64,000 nucleotides of DNA. Origin: Congeria kusceri (Eukaryota; Mollusca; Bivalvia; Myida; Dreissenidae). A program made the translations under genes and the position numbers. The stretch is taken from NCBI GenBank assembly GCA_027627225.1, contig CM051034.1, forward strand, positions 1,985,001-2,049,000. The letters run 5' to 3'. Position 1 is the stretch's first letter. Each line of letters opens with the position of its first letter. Positions 23,553-36,909 of the stretch are shown here, piece by piece. The notes beneath the pieces were generated by a model. It saw nothing but the letters and a program-made list of their open reading frames with translations, searched no databases and was not told the origin of the DNA.

Positions 23553-26058
23553 CAAGAGGGCCACCGTGGCCCTAGGTCTCCCACCTGGTATCTATGTATG
23601 AAGTTTCTTTAAAATATCTCAATACGTTCTCAAGCTATCGAGCAAAAAGTGTTTTTCTATTTTTAGTAACAGTGACCTTGACCTTGACCGCACCCACCAC
23701 ATACGTAAAGCAAGGTCTCGATATAAGGTATCTACATATGAAGTATCATTAAATTATCTCAATGTGTTCTTAAGTTATTGAGCGTAAACCGTTTTTCTAC
23801 TTTTAATAATAGTGACCTTGACCCCGCCCACTCCATAAGCAAACCCAAGTGAGGTCTCGATATAAGATATGTGTATTAAGATTCATTAAAATATCGCAAT
23901 GTGTTCTCAAGTTATTGAGCGGAAACCGTTTTTCTATTTTCAGTAATGGTGTCCTTGACCCCGTCCACCCCATAAGCAACCCCAAGCAATGTCTCGATAT
24001 AAGGTACTTATGTATTAAGTTTCATTAAAATAGCTCGATGCATTCTCAAGATATTTAGCTGAAACCACTTTTCTATTTTTAATAATGGTGACCTTGACCC
24101 CACCCACCATATATGCAATCCCAATCGATGCCTCAATATAATGTATTTATGTATTAAGTTTCATTAAAATATCTCAATGCGTTCTCAAGATATTGAGCGG
24201 AAACCGTTTTTCTATTTTTAGCAACAGTGACCTTGACTCCTCCCACTCCATATGCAATCCTATGCGAGGTGTCGATAAAAGGTATCCATGTATTAAGTTT
24301 CATAAAAATATCTCACTGCGTTCTAAAGTTATTGAACGTAAACCGTTTTTCTATTTTTAGTAACAGTGACCTTCACCTTGACCCCCACCCATCCATATGC
24401 AATCCCAATCGAGGACTCAATATAATGCTATAGCCAAATAAGAAACCTTTGGGCCTTGTGGTTTCAGAGAAGAATTCTTAAATCATTTAGCCATTTACGT
24501 CTATATAAACCCATGTGAGCCCCGGGAGGTGGCCAGTTTTGGCCCCATGGGCATCATTTGAACAATCTTTGTAGAGGACCACTATACAACATTACATACC
24601 AAATATGAAACCTCCGGGCCTTGCGGTTTCAAGAGGAAGATTTTTGAAGTCATTTTGCGATTTAAGACTATATAAACATTGTGACCCCCGGGCTGTGGCC
24701 AGTTTTGACCCCAGGGGTATCATTTGAACATTCTTTATTGAGGACCACTATATAATGTTACATACCAAATATAAAACCTCTGGGCCTTGCGGTTTCAGAG
24801 GAGAAGATTTTAAAAGTAATTTTCCTATTGAAGTCTATATGAACCATGTGAGCCACAGGATGTGGCCAGTTCTGACCCCTGGGGCATCATTTGAACAATC
24901 TTTGTAGAGGGCTACTATACAATGTTTCATACCAAATAGAAAACCTCTGGGCCTTGAGGTTTCAAAGAAGATTTTTAAAGTCATTTTGCTATTCAAGTCT
25001 ATATAAACCATGTCACCCTCGGGGTGTGCCCAGCTTTGACCCCAGGGGCATAATTTGAACAATCTTTGTAGAGGAACAATACACAATGTTACATTCCAAA
25101 TATAAAACCTCTAGGCCTTGAAGTTTCAAAGAAGAAGATTTTAAAGTCATTTTGCTATTTAAGTATATATAAACCATGTGACACCGGGTGTGTGGCCAGT
25201 TTTGACCCCAGGGTCATCACTTGAACAATCTTTATAGAGGACCACTATACAATGTTACATACCAAATATGAAACCTCTATGCCTTGCGCTTTCAGGGGAG
25301 ATTTTTTAAGTCATTTTGCTATTCAAGTCTATATAAACCATGTGAGCCCCTGGGTGTGGCAAGTTTTGACCCCAGGGGCATCATTTGAACAATCTTTGTA
25401 GAGGACCACTATACAATGTTACATACCAAATATGAAACCTCTAGGCCTTGCGGTTTCAGAGAATACATTTTTTAAAGTCATTTTGCTATTCAAGTCTATT
25501 TGAACCATGTGACCCCGGGGTGTGGCCAGTTTTGACCCCGGTGGCATCATTTGAACAACATTTGTAGAGGACCACTATGTAATGTTACATACCAAATATG
25601 AAACCTCTAGGCCTTGCGGTTTCAGAGAAGAATTTTTTAGTCATTTTGTTATACAAGTCTATATAAACCATGTGACCCCAGGGGCGTGGCCAGTTTTGAC
25701 CACAGGGGCATCATTTGAACAATCTTTGTAGAGGACCACCAGAGGATGTCACATATCAAATATGAAAGCTCCAAGCTTTGTGGTCTCAGAGATTTTTAAA
25801 GTTTTCAGTTTTTAAATCTATTTTTAGCTCTGGTGACCTACATATGCAGCAGACCGGAACGATTTGAACAATTTTCAAAGAGGGTCACCCAAGGATCATT
25901 CCTGTGAAGTTTGGTGAAAATATACCCAGCAGTTTTGGAGATGTTCTTTGAATGAAAATATTGAAAAACGAAGCACAACACACGACACACGCCCTACGTT
26001 GAACAAAAGGCGATCCTAAAAGCTCACCATGAGCACGTTGTGCTCAGGTGAGCTAAAA
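23553..26058 (+). repeat. Hairpin-bounded composite repeat with family A then family B cores
   Basis: The left hairpin AGGGCCACCGTGGCCCT (23557-23573) is followed by CCACCTGGTATC. Then come about six family A units to about 24426, then about nine family B units of about 164 bp (CATCATTTGAACAATCTTTG anchors from about 24550 to 25730), then the terminal hairpin at 26022-26053 with arms GCTCACC + TGAGCAC and GTGCTCA + GGTGAGC, then TAAAAAC. It is the most complete example in the window and shows two different tandem cores inside one pair of terminal hairpins. Confidence 0.75.
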
Positions 26059-26970
26059 ACAGAATGGCACAATGACAGCTTTTGTATAATGCACAACGCT
26101 ATTGAAATGATATGACATGGCATTTGATATGTTAAAAAGCAATAAATTTTATGTTTTGCAATGATGTATAATTAAGAAATAATTGACGGGTAAGCGTTGG
26201 CTACTGCAGTAATAACGAACGGTTTGGAGTTCAAATGTGTAGGAATTAAACCATGAGGGCAATAGTCCATGTGGTTTGATAACAAGCATCGGAACGACAA
26301 ACTGTTGGTTATAACCACAAGAATTTGCACTAACCCGTCAATTATTTAGATTCTAACACGTTCCTCTATATAATTCGTCTGCATTTTCCAAGGTAATGAA
26401 TGAGAACTATATTTATCTATACTACGCCCATTTTCCACAAGTACATTCACACTTGCGTTTCAGTGTCATATAATGGACTAAGACAGAGGAATTTTTGTAA
26501 ACAATCCCAGCTATTTTTTTAACAAACCAAGTTTGTGCATAATCTACATTATCATTTGTAGCAAAACAATTTATTAATGTTTTATAACAAAGTAGAATGT
26601 ACAAATGTTTTAATGCTTTTCTGCATAAAGAAATTCCCCTTCGTCGTAAAATTCCCCGTCTGAAGGGCCCCACCACCTTTCCCCCAAAGGTTAAAAAAAC
26701 ACTGAATGGTATGAGGCGTGAACTGCTAGTATTATTTAGTATTTCAGTATTGTATGCCATTCGGATCTAGTGTTAGTTACATTGATTTGAATTTTTATGG
26801 TGTTTAATTGACATCCCTTTATGCAAAATAACCACAGAAGCTGAATATCTTATCGTAAAAAGGGCAATAACTATGGTTTTCCTGATTCTATCTGGCCCAT
26901 CATGCACCCAGCTGAGATCTTATGGCCATATACAAACTGTGCAAGTTTACTCAACATTGAATGAAAAGAT
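26059..26970. other. Unassigned sequence
   Basis: A minus-strand open stretch of 112 codons (26422-26760) has no recognisable domain and no supporting splice or start context. I do not call it a gene. The rest is AT-rich. Confidence 0.3.
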
Positions 26971-26974
26971 AATA

Positions 26975-27885
26975 GTTATATGCAAGCGAGGTCTGAATAT
27001 AAGGTATCTATGTATGAAGTTTCATTAAAATATCTTGATGCGTTCTCAAGTTATTGAGCGGAAACCATTTTTCAATTTTTAGTAGTAGTGACCTTGTCCT
27101 TTAACCCACCCACCCCATATGCAATCCCAAGCGATGTCTCAACATAAGGTATTTATGTATGTAGTTTCTTTAAAATATCTCGATGCGTTCTCAAGTTATT
27201 GAGCGGAAACCGATTTTCTATTTTTAGTAACAATGACCTTGACCTTGACCTTGACCCCACCCACCCCATATGCAATCCCAAGCGAGGTCTTGATGTAAGG
27301 TATCTACGTATAAAGTTTCCTTAATATATCTCAATGCGTTCTCAAGTTATTGGGCGGAATATAAGGTATATATGTATTAAGTTTCATTAACATATCTCAA
27401 TGCGTTCTCAAGTTATTGAGCGTAAACCATTTTTCTATTTTTAGTAACAGTGACCTTGACCCCACCCACCCCATATGCCATCCCAAGCGAGGTCTCAATA
27501 TAAGGTATGTATGTATAAATTTTCATTAAATAACTCAATGCGTTCTTAAGTTATCGAGCGGAAACCGTTTTCTGGAAACCGTTTTCTATTTAAAGTTTAA
27601 AGTAACAGTGACCTTGACCCCACCCACTCCATATGCAATCCCAAGTGAGGTCTTGATATACGGTATCCATGTATAAAGTCTTATTAAAATATCTCAATTT
27701 GTTCTCAAGTTATTGAGCGGAAAAACATTTTTCTATTTTTAGTAACAGTGACCTTGACCCCACCCACCCCATATGCAATCCCTACCGGGGTCTCGCTATA
27801 AGGCATCTATGTTTGAAGTTTCATTACAATAGCTTAATCTGTGCTCGAGTTTGAGAGTGGAAACGAAAAGTTGAGAGACTTGCTT
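26975..27885. repeat. Family A array, about six well-preserved units
   Basis: This is the best-preserved array of the family. CAGTGACCTTGACC, CCACCCACCCCATATGCAAT and TTCTCAAGTTATTGAGCGGA recur roughly every 115-140 bp, and one unit is shortened around 27350-27365. It merges at 27880 into a different tandem family. Confidence 0.85.
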
Positions 27886-28310
27886 CCCGAAAAACTTTAA
27901 CCTGTCCATGTAGCTTATATGTAAACTTTCTAAGTGTAAAAATGCCCATAATTTTGACAAATTTCAAACTAGAGTTATCAAAATTGGCCTACGAGTTCAT
28001 TTTAATATAGGAAATAAGTGTTCTAAGTTTGAATGAAATCCCTTAAGCCATTCCTGAGAAACCGGCTTACCGAAAAACTTTAACCTGTCCATATAGCTTA
28101 TGTAAAATTTCTAAGTGTAAAAACGCCCATAATTTTGAAAAATTTCAAACTCGAGTTACCAAACTTGGCCTATAGGTTCATTTTAATGTGGGGAATAAAC
28201 GTTTAAAGTTGGAATGAAATCCCTCAAGCCATTCCTGAGAAACTAGCTTACCCAAAAACTTTAACCTAGCTCGGACGCCTACGCCAACGCCGACACCAGA
28301 GTGAGTAGAA
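27886..28310. repeat. Family E, two 182-bp units plus a terminal fragment
   Basis: CGAAAAACTTTAACCTGTCC starts units at 27889 and 28071, and a third start is near 28253. Units include AATTTTGA.AAATTTCAAACT and AGCCATTCCTGAGAAAC. The terminus is GGACGCCTACGCCAACGCCG...GTGAGTAG, a motif also closing the family G arrays at about 37435 and 48415. Confidence 0.8.
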
Positions 28311-28314
28311 AACC

Positions 28315-29100
28315 TTGCCTTTTCTACGAAAAGTTGAACTAAAAATCATTTCAGCGGAACATCCTGCTAATATGCACACCTCCTCTTGGCAATTGAAGCG
28401 GAATGTCCTGGTAATAAGCAAACCTCCTCTTGGTAATGTAGCTTCCCATAAAGTTTTGTTGAATTCCAGCCAGAAGTTACTGAGAAAAGCCCGGACAAGA
28501 AAGTCAAGAATAGTGCACTAAATACTGATATCAAAAATCTTCAAAGTCCCATAACTCTCAGAAAAATCATTGAAGTGGAATGTCCTGGTAGCATGCACAT
28601 CTCCTCTTAGTAATGGAGCTTCCCATAAAGTTTTGTTGAATTCCAGCCAGTAGTTACTGAGAAATAGCCCGGACAAGAATGTCAAGAATTGTGCATTATA
28701 TACTGATTTCAGAAATCTTCTAAGTCTCATAACTCTCAGAAAAATAATTGAAGCAGAACGTATGCACACCTTCTCTTGTATATGAAGCTTCCTATAAAGT
28801 TTTGTTGAATTCCAGCCAGTAGTTGCTGAGAAATGACCCGGACAAGAATTATGTACTATATACATTTTCAGAAATCTTCAAAGTCCCATAACTCTAGAAA
28901 TCATTGAAGCGAAATGTCCTGGTAGTATGCACACCTCCTCTTCGTAATGAAGCTTCCCATAAAATTACATTGAATTCTGGCAAGTAGTTGCTGAGAAATA
29001 GCCCGGACACGAATATGCGACGGATGGACAGATGGACGGAAGGACGAACTGACAAAGAGGTGACTATATGCTCCTCCGAAACTTTTCGGGGAGCATAAAA
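28315..29100 (+). repeat. Family F, about four tandem units with terminal hairpin
   Basis: Units of about 160-185 bp share GAAGCTTCCCATAAAGTTTTG, TGAATTCCAGCCAGTAGTTA, CTGAGAAATAGCCCGGACAA, TCTTCAAAGTCCCATAACTC and TGTCCTGGTAGTATGCACAC. The array ends in a GATGGACAGATGGACGGAAG linker and a hairpin at 29067-29097 (TATGCTCC + CCGAAA pairing with TTCGGG + GGAGCATA) followed by AAAATGACA. Confidence 0.8.
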
Positions 29101-31575
29101 ATGACAACATCCATAAATGCCTACTTTGGTCATGTAATCTGAAACAAACATTTTTTCGCCTTAACAATCTCACCAAAGCTCATATTGTTTTACGCGTTCA
29201 AAAGAAAGACATAATATAACGTGATCAAGTATTGACCTTCATATACGTCAGTGAAACTAACCCCAAGTAGGCGTCACTTGCCTTATTAGTTCACAATGCA
29301 ATTATTCAAGTATCTTTCAAAATATTTTGTGTAAAAAATGTTTGTCTGTCAGTTAGTTTGTTTAATGAAAAAAAAACAACATAGCATAGCACATAGCACA
29401 TTTAAAAACAATTGATGAGTATGGCTGTGCACGAGTGATTTATTTAATGACATACACTTCAGTAAATAAATAATAATTCTAGATGTGTGTGTGTGAATGT
29501 GTTCAGCTACAGATTGTATATGTTTAAAGATGTTCCTGATATACGAACATTGAATGTCAAATATGTGTTTAGTCGACAGGCACATCAAACAAGGGCAATT
29601 TACTGCCAAAACAGGGGCATGACATACAGACTAACCAACATGTCTTTCTATCAAAATATGGTAAACCATTCATTCAGTAAAACAAAGTGCATTTGATGAA
29701 CAACAACATCAAGGGGTTATAACTGCACGATCAAAAGTTTACGCCCACCCCCCACCCCCCCAACCCGAAATCCTGGATCCACCCCTGGAAAGCTTGAAAG
29801 TAGTTCTGATGGGGACCTTGGATATAATACTTACTTAAGTTAACAAAACAACAGATAAACATTTGGAAGATTTTGGAAATTGGAAGTTTCATAAATTATT
29901 ATGTTTCTGTAACGTATTCTGTAAACAAAATTTGGTTTAACCTAGGCAATAGCATTTTTCCATCAACATAAAAGCACATTTACATCACAGCGTTCAATTC
30001 AGTTATTTGTTGCAATCTTAACAGCTGTTTTAAATTGATTTATTTTATCTAACCGTTAAGGCTGTTTCTCAGGCAGCGCCGCAACATTTTTTATAGCCCG
30101 CTACAAATTAGATTTCATGCAAACAAAATTCTATTTTTTGACAATCGCGCCCAGGTTTCAAAGCAGCAGTCCAGAAATATGTTAATATAAAATAAAACTT
30201 TGCAGAAATTGTTTCTAGTGGGTATGTTATCGAACAAAATACAAAAACTACATATTTATATCTATAAATTATTAACATTTTGGTAAGTTATTATCTTTTT
30301 TTGTATGCGACAACTGGTGATGACTCTGGAGTAAACCAGCATGTACATTTTAGTATATTCCATTCATACCAAGCGCTTTTGAACAAAACAGTATAAAATG
30401 CCTATCGTAAATAAAAAAAAAGATTTCGGACAAATAAACACCAAATAAAAATTCATACTAAAATTACGATGTATTGAAGTAGATTCCATGGAAAGCTGTT
30501 TAAAATTAAACGACCCGCATTGTTACAGAGCAGAAGAAGAGTAACTCTTTAGAGATTTCGGTATTTCCAGTAACTTTCTTTAAGTCTGATATAATTATGT
30601 AAATTGGATATACACAAATTGTGAAATACTGTGTAAATCTCAACTTAGACAAAAAAAGACATATTTGATTGGGAACCTTTATAAATATTGTCTATTTGTT
30701 GATTTAAACTTTTGTTTGGAAGATGCTTTTGCTGGTGTAATAGCATCCCATATTTTTGTGAAGAAAATCTGTGTCAATGTAAGTCCTATGGAAACAAACG
30801 AAACAAACGAAAGTGTCAGCTGTATTGACAAGTGTTGATTTGCCTTTCAAAAAATTGTTGGTGATTTATTTAAAAAATAACTCCTATTTTGACAGTTATA
30901 AAAATATCAATTACGAAAAGTTAAATTCTACAAATAGAAGTCCTTAAATGATAATGGTATATCAATTTGAAGACACACAGCTTGCATAAATGACCATTTG
31001 CATCATGAACAATTAATACATCTATATTTAGAATTTTATTAAAAGGGATGCTTATCTTATTAAAACTTAAAATTGTCTTTATTCCATACTTATTTACATC
31101 TTTTAATAAGCCATTACATAGTACCAATAGAAAAGAGGAGAAAAATAAAATACTTCAATAAAAAAATTTGCCCTCCCTCATGATTGTTTTTAAAAAAAGT
31201 GCCTGAGAAACGATTCAGTAATTTGTGTAGCCTAATCATTAATGGAATCTGGTAATGAATTCCAGTCATTAATGGCTACACTGAAAAATGTAGTGTAAGC
31301 TTTATCATAACTCTTAGAAACATAGAAATTGTATCAGAGATCTAGTTGAATAATGGTGCAGATCTTTAACAAGCACATACTTTCTTTCATACAGGCAAGC
31401 ACATGAGCAGAATTAACAAAGTTGATAGTTGATATATTTCTTAGAACTCCAACTAGACATCTAGCCAGAAATCATTTTTGATTAAGAATTGTCCTCCTAT
31501 AGACCTGTAATATTCATGCTTATGAGGTGTCTACTGGTCATAAGGAAATAGTCTCTGTTGTAAATACTGTTAACA
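29101..31575. other. AT-rich DNA without a recognised feature
   Basis: No gene recognised. A C-rich patch at 29744-29764 and a region near 31230-31480 (TTAATGGAATCTGGTAATGA...) that looks like a worn dispersed element are the only features of note. Confidence 0.3.
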
Positions 31576-32942
31576 CAAACAAGAAATGTCTTTAAAAAAG
31601 ACAATCGGCTTTGAAATTAATATTGAGATATCATTTAAAAACTACCTAAACAAACAGTGATGATCGGTTACGTGACTTCTCAGACCCCAGATTTGTTGGT
31701 CCCCACCAATATTAGGAGACTTATTAAACCCCAGATTTTTCTGACAATATAAGAAAACTTCTCGTACCCAAAAGTTAATTTGAGATAAATTTATTAATTT
31801 AAAATTTAAATAAAATTATCATTAATATCTATGCCATGCATAAACCGATCAGACAGCTCCATGTTTCCACCAGTGATATATGAATAACCAAAATAATTAA
31901 TGGTTAACATAATTGTTATCTGAATTTGTCAAGCCAATTTAACAAATAAACGATTTGAAGTCAAATAAGCATTTATTCTGTGTATCCCAATAAAAAGCAA
32001 TAGTCAGGGAACATTCAGCGATTTTTGAAATGTTAAGACTTTATTTTTGATAACGCAAACATAAAAATTAATTAGACTATGACGATTTTAAATTATATCA
32101 GTAGAAATATGATATATCAAGGGTTCCTGTGTATAATTAGTATTGCAAATTGTGTATTCATGTTAGGCGAATAACCATTTGACGTATTCCAAATCTTCTT
32201 TCATAACATTTTATCTATAGAAAAATGTAGCATCTTTTTACAGATTAAATGACATCTACTGGAGAAGTTGATAGAAAGATGCAATTATAAATAATTGTTA
32301 ATAAATCGTAACCACAATTTTAAATCAAAGTAACAGTAAGTTTATAAATATAAATTCCCCATTTATTGAAATTTTTAGGTCTATGATTCTCAGAATGCTA
32401 TTATTGATGCATGTACGAGTATATTAACACAGCTATACAACGGTTGATAGCTATGCGCGCTATTTTTAGAATGACACTTCTGTTTCTGGAATGTGATGAA
32501 CTCGCTAGAATCAATGGGCTACATAGAACGGCAACTCTGTGAATGAAATTTTTGAATGGGAACATTGCACAATTGCTATTTATAGAGTGTACCGCTTATA
32601 TAAATGTTGGCTAAACAAAATAGTTATTTCGTTACGTGAATGAATATAGCATTCTGTTTATGGCATACAATGAGAAAATTCGTTCATAATTAGCCTCAGT
32701 TCTAGAGTATATGTCAAGGATATGTTTATAACTTCATTTTAACCGCTTATGTAAACAATTATGTAAATTTTTAATCCCCAAAAGTTTGCAACAGTTATTG
32801 GTATACGTGAAACCATTGTTTGAATTTTGCATTCCCTTAAATTAGAAAATTTGCCCTATTTTATTGGCATTCAATTTTCCCGCTGCATATTTATCGCAAG
32901 AAATCTAGGTCAAAAGTGATCTTAGACAGCTACGCCGAAAAA
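31576..32942 (-). repeat. Right arm of the 1.4-kb inverted repeat pair
   Basis: Reverse-complement partner of 20251-21658, running from CAAACAAGAAATGTC at its left to CTTAGACAGCTACGCCGAAA at its right. It is slightly shorter than the left arm because of small deletions. The outer sequences on the two sides do not match each other, and I see no target duplication. Confidence 0.8.
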
Positions 32943-35900
32943 CACTGATTCTTCTAAGAAAAAGTGTTTAAATAAACATAGGGCCAGTCCTTTTTTATTT
33001 TCTGGTTTACAAATTTTTTTGGGGAACATGTCCACTGGCAGGTCGAAAAAAAAAAGAAAAAAAGTGTTCAAATCTTAAAACAACGAACGATTTCCCATTA
33101 GCAATTTATAATTAATAACAATATTAACATTAAAACACACTATTATGTGAAGTTAGAATACGACGTCAAACATGGTATAAACTGTTTTATTACACCAATG
33201 TTTTATATGCAGTTTAACCATTTGTATTTATGAATTTTACAGAGTAAATAAGTGTAATAGATGCATATATTGTAACGGCGTCATTAAAATTGATTTTACC
33301 AAAAAGTTGTATACTTGTATGGATTTACAAAATGTAAAGTGAGATGCCTCGTTAAAAGAAGACGAGTTAACCTGTGCAGGACTGGAATCCACAACTGCCC
33401 GAACACAGACCTTGCAAAACGAGCTTAATCTAACCACACAACGCACATTTTGAAAATAATTTCTGTGAGGTCTCGAAAACCATATTAAATTTAACTTTAT
33501 CAAGAGAAAAGTCCAAATAATATGACGTTAATTGTCTGGATTCTTATTAAGTCTTAATTCTTATTAAAAATGAGAAACCAGTTTTAACATATTTTTTTTT
33601 TTAAATATTCAACTCTGTGTAAATGCTAAATCTTCATGTATATATGAAATTTATCAGATATAAACTGAACTGCTAGTGTGTGTTAAATTATTGCATTACA
33701 ATTGTGACAGAAACAAAGTACATGGCAAATAAGAAATTCTCATTGTATCGCGAAAATATATATCATCAACAAAATGCAACCATGACTTTCTCTTTTAAGT
33801 GTATATGAGACAAAGCTGTCCCCACATCCTCGTTTCGATGTGCCCGCAAGAAGATCTTGTTACTAATTATATTATTTGTTACAAATGCCACCTGAAAATA
33901 TACATCCAGTGCCTTCCACAGGATTTTCTTTGGCGTCCCCGTCCCGAGAGGGGTGGGTTAGGGAGGGGTATCCCCTCCGTACGTCAAATTTTTGGCGGCA
34001 TGTGTCAAATGACGTTATCTGGTGCGTTTTAGCTATTAAATTTAAAGCTAAGATGTTTTCAATTTTTTGTACAAGTTTAAACGAAATGAAATAAACGAAA
34101 CATCACCGTTTGAACGGCATACCTCTAGCCTTTTAAAAGCAAAAGCATCATTTTTGTTGCGAAACTGAAAGTAATGATTTTTTCCGGATGTTTATGTCCA
34201 GTGCGCATCACATTCGCACAGTGACGTCATGTCCAAACCCACTATTCTCGTCGTTCTCGAATCTTTAGGTTACACTCGATCTACTGATGGAGGCTTTTTA
34301 AATCGATTAATTAATATGTTCATATGGGCATGTATTTAGTGTTTTAACACTGTTTTAATCGTTACAGCTGTTGAACATAGTGCTGACTGGATAATTGGTG
34401 AATTGTAAAGATCTTGATTAAAATATATTTATATTATATACATGCTTTGTTCTTGCAAAAACGGCGGGAAATTTTCCTCGTGCACATCGTGCCTGCGTGT
34501 CAAATGTTAAAGACAAATGTCACTCTATTGTTAAAAACAGTGTTGATTTTCTCATGTTTCATTCTTTCCATGAATAACTGTACTTCTAACGGTAATATTA
34601 ACTGTCATCAAATGGACAGGTCATTTTAAGGGCCGTCTATGAAACATGTTGAACATTATAAGAAGTTTACAATATATAATAAATTCAACAATTTACGAAC
34701 TAAAAATCACTTGCTAATTTTTTGTCCACCAATAAGTAAATTTGCATGAAAAACCACGCCAATTTAATTATAATTTACCTATTTTTTCTCCATTTGCTGT
34801 ACCAATCTTTTTGTTCAATTTTGGATACTATTACAGATTTATGAGACGACCCTCAAACTTGAAACACTTCACTGACCACAATAACGGGATTTCTCCCTGC
34901 AAAAATCATGCATGGGATTAACATTCATTTGACGGAAAACTAGGACACCCAATGTCTTTAAAGACCTGTATTTAGTAAAGCACATGATCGGTACACGCAC
35001 GCTTTCCATGCGTGGAACGTGATGTCGTGTTTCAGCAGACATTTCGCACTCTTTTGTAGAAAACACGGGTTTTACATGGCATACATGTACATAAACAACG
35101 GCGAAGCCTTGCTTAAAAAAATGTCCGTGAAATTCCGGAACAATTTGTTGATCTCGATCGGCAATCATAGTGTGATACCGTCAAAAACAAAAAGCAGTTT
35201 CACGGACTTACCGAGCAAATTATTATATTCGTACTCAAAATATTTAGAAAATTTGAACGTTTCGTCCCCCATCGGTAAAAAAAAAATCGTAATTAGAATT
35301 TTTTTTTTTTTCACTTTCCAAAAAATTTATGTTCGCCGGTTTTGTAAACCGTAAAATCAAAAAGTCCTGGCCTAGGCTTCATCTACATACAGAACAATGT
35401 TAACTTTCTTTTGGCAAGCTGACATGCTTTATTCAACAGGAGGAATTTCAATAAGTGTTGTCTGGTTGAAAATATAAACATGACGTGAACTTAATTTTAT
35501 CTGATGGAAATTTGATGTATGTTTTAGTTTTTTTATTCAACTATCATGATTGTCTGCACTAGTTAATCTTTAACAATCATTCAGTCAAATCCATGAAAGC
35601 TGTTTACTATATAGTAAGCTGTTTAACTTACTATATAGCAGGGTACACTTGATCTGGGTAAGCAACATTATATTGTAAACAATTATTTCTAGGGTATCAG
35701 TGGATAATTAGAATACATTATTTAAATGGAGAGTTAAAGTACTGGTATTAATAATAAACATTGGACATTACACATATTATTGTTTCCTTCTGAATTATTT
35801 TCTGAACCCTCAAGGTTTAGACCTAGAATGTGACATCTCCACTACAACATGCTTATCTGTCTCTATACTTCGATTGTTATGAAATAAAGCAGAAACTTAA

Positions 35901-36769
35901 ACTTTCTATAACCAAGTGTGTTCTCATATCAATCAATTTTGATAAAACATCAATGAGCCATTTTGACCAAAGCATGCAGCTTAATAAGTCAAGCAGAAGA
36001 CAATAGAACAATCTGGGTTTTGCCACGGATAGTTTAAACTCCTACCCAGCTATTGTCAAAAGATTCATTTCCATTCATCCAAAATCACAAACAGTACCAC
36101 AAAAATGTCATGCTTATTTGTATGAATTTGTATGAATTAGTTTAACCACTAAACACATGCTTTCCAAGTGCGATGATTGGATAATATTGCGAATTAATTT
36201 GAATATGATTGACATTTTGGAAGCATCTATATATTATTATAATGACTCAACACTTTTAATAAGATCTTGCTCTATTGTCAAAAAAAAGTTTTGAACTGTG
36301 AACCATTAGAATCACCAGGCAGAAACATAAAAGTACTGTATAATATGATATGGGATCATCAAAACAGCTACCCAATATCATCCGTATAAACATTGCTTCA
36401 ACTATTAACTTTCTTCCAATAAAAAACACAGAGCATATTCAGATTACCCGCAACATTGGTGAATTCAATAAACAACAAAAAGAAATGCTCAAACACCGAC
36501 ACAATACAGGCATATTTATCTTCTGTAGTATAACCCCTTTAAGATATATTAACAAGAAATGTCTTAGAACAGCGCTTGACTATTCAACCGCTTTGTCAGT
36601 TTGTTTTGTTTATTTGGATTGTTCGCAGTTTTTAACAGTATTTCAGTCATATCACGGCGGTCAGTTAACCTAACCACACCTTTCCTGGGCAAGCTTAGCC
36701 GATCTAAGCGGTTTACCAGTATTAAGTGTACATACTTATGCCAGTAACCGACAACTGCCCTACTTGAAT
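32943..36769. other. AT-rich DNA without a confirmed gene
   Basis: No exon I can support. A tRNA-like fragment on the minus strand near 33365-33430 (B-box-like GGATTCCAGTCC) may be a decayed SINE head. A short GC-rich patch at 33918-33995 looks like a dispersed repeat fragment. A CTTACTATATAG duplication lies at 35605-35640. ACAAGAAATGTCTTAG near 36551 resembles the inner edge of the 1.4-kb inverted-repeat family. Confidence 0.3.
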
Positions 36770-36906
36770 CAGAGGTTGGGGGAGAATGGCCGTAGAAATA
36801 ATTTCATGACCAATCCCCACACAAGTTTTGTGGCCGGCCTGGGATTCGAACTCACGATCCCCGGATTGACAGTCCAGCGCTCTACCAGCTGAGCTAGACG
36901 GGCCCG
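36670..36906 (-). mobile_element. tRNA-Asp-derived SINE
   Basis: On the minus strand a tRNA-like head carries a pol III A box (TAGCTCAGCTGG, complement of 36885-36896), an anticodon stem-loop CTGGA-CTGTCAA-TCCGG giving a GTC (Asp) anticodon, and a B box (GTTCGAATCCC, complement of 36841-36851). The T-arm and acceptor stems do not pair properly and the tRNA part continues into GGCCGGCCACAAAACTTGTG and a further body, so it is a SINE rather than a tRNA gene. A 62-codon open frame across the head is an artefact. The distal end of the body near 36670 is uncertain. Confidence 0.7.
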
Positions 36907-36909
36907 GCA

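Noticed and set aside
26422..26760. Host gene exon on the minus strand (112 codons)
   Set aside because: No recognisable domain, no splice-site support and no codon-level signal I can see.
20251..32942. A Maverick/Polinton-type large DNA transposon between the inverted repeats
   Set aside because: No polymerase B, integrase, ATPase or capsid frame is present in the interval; it contains other interspersed repeats.
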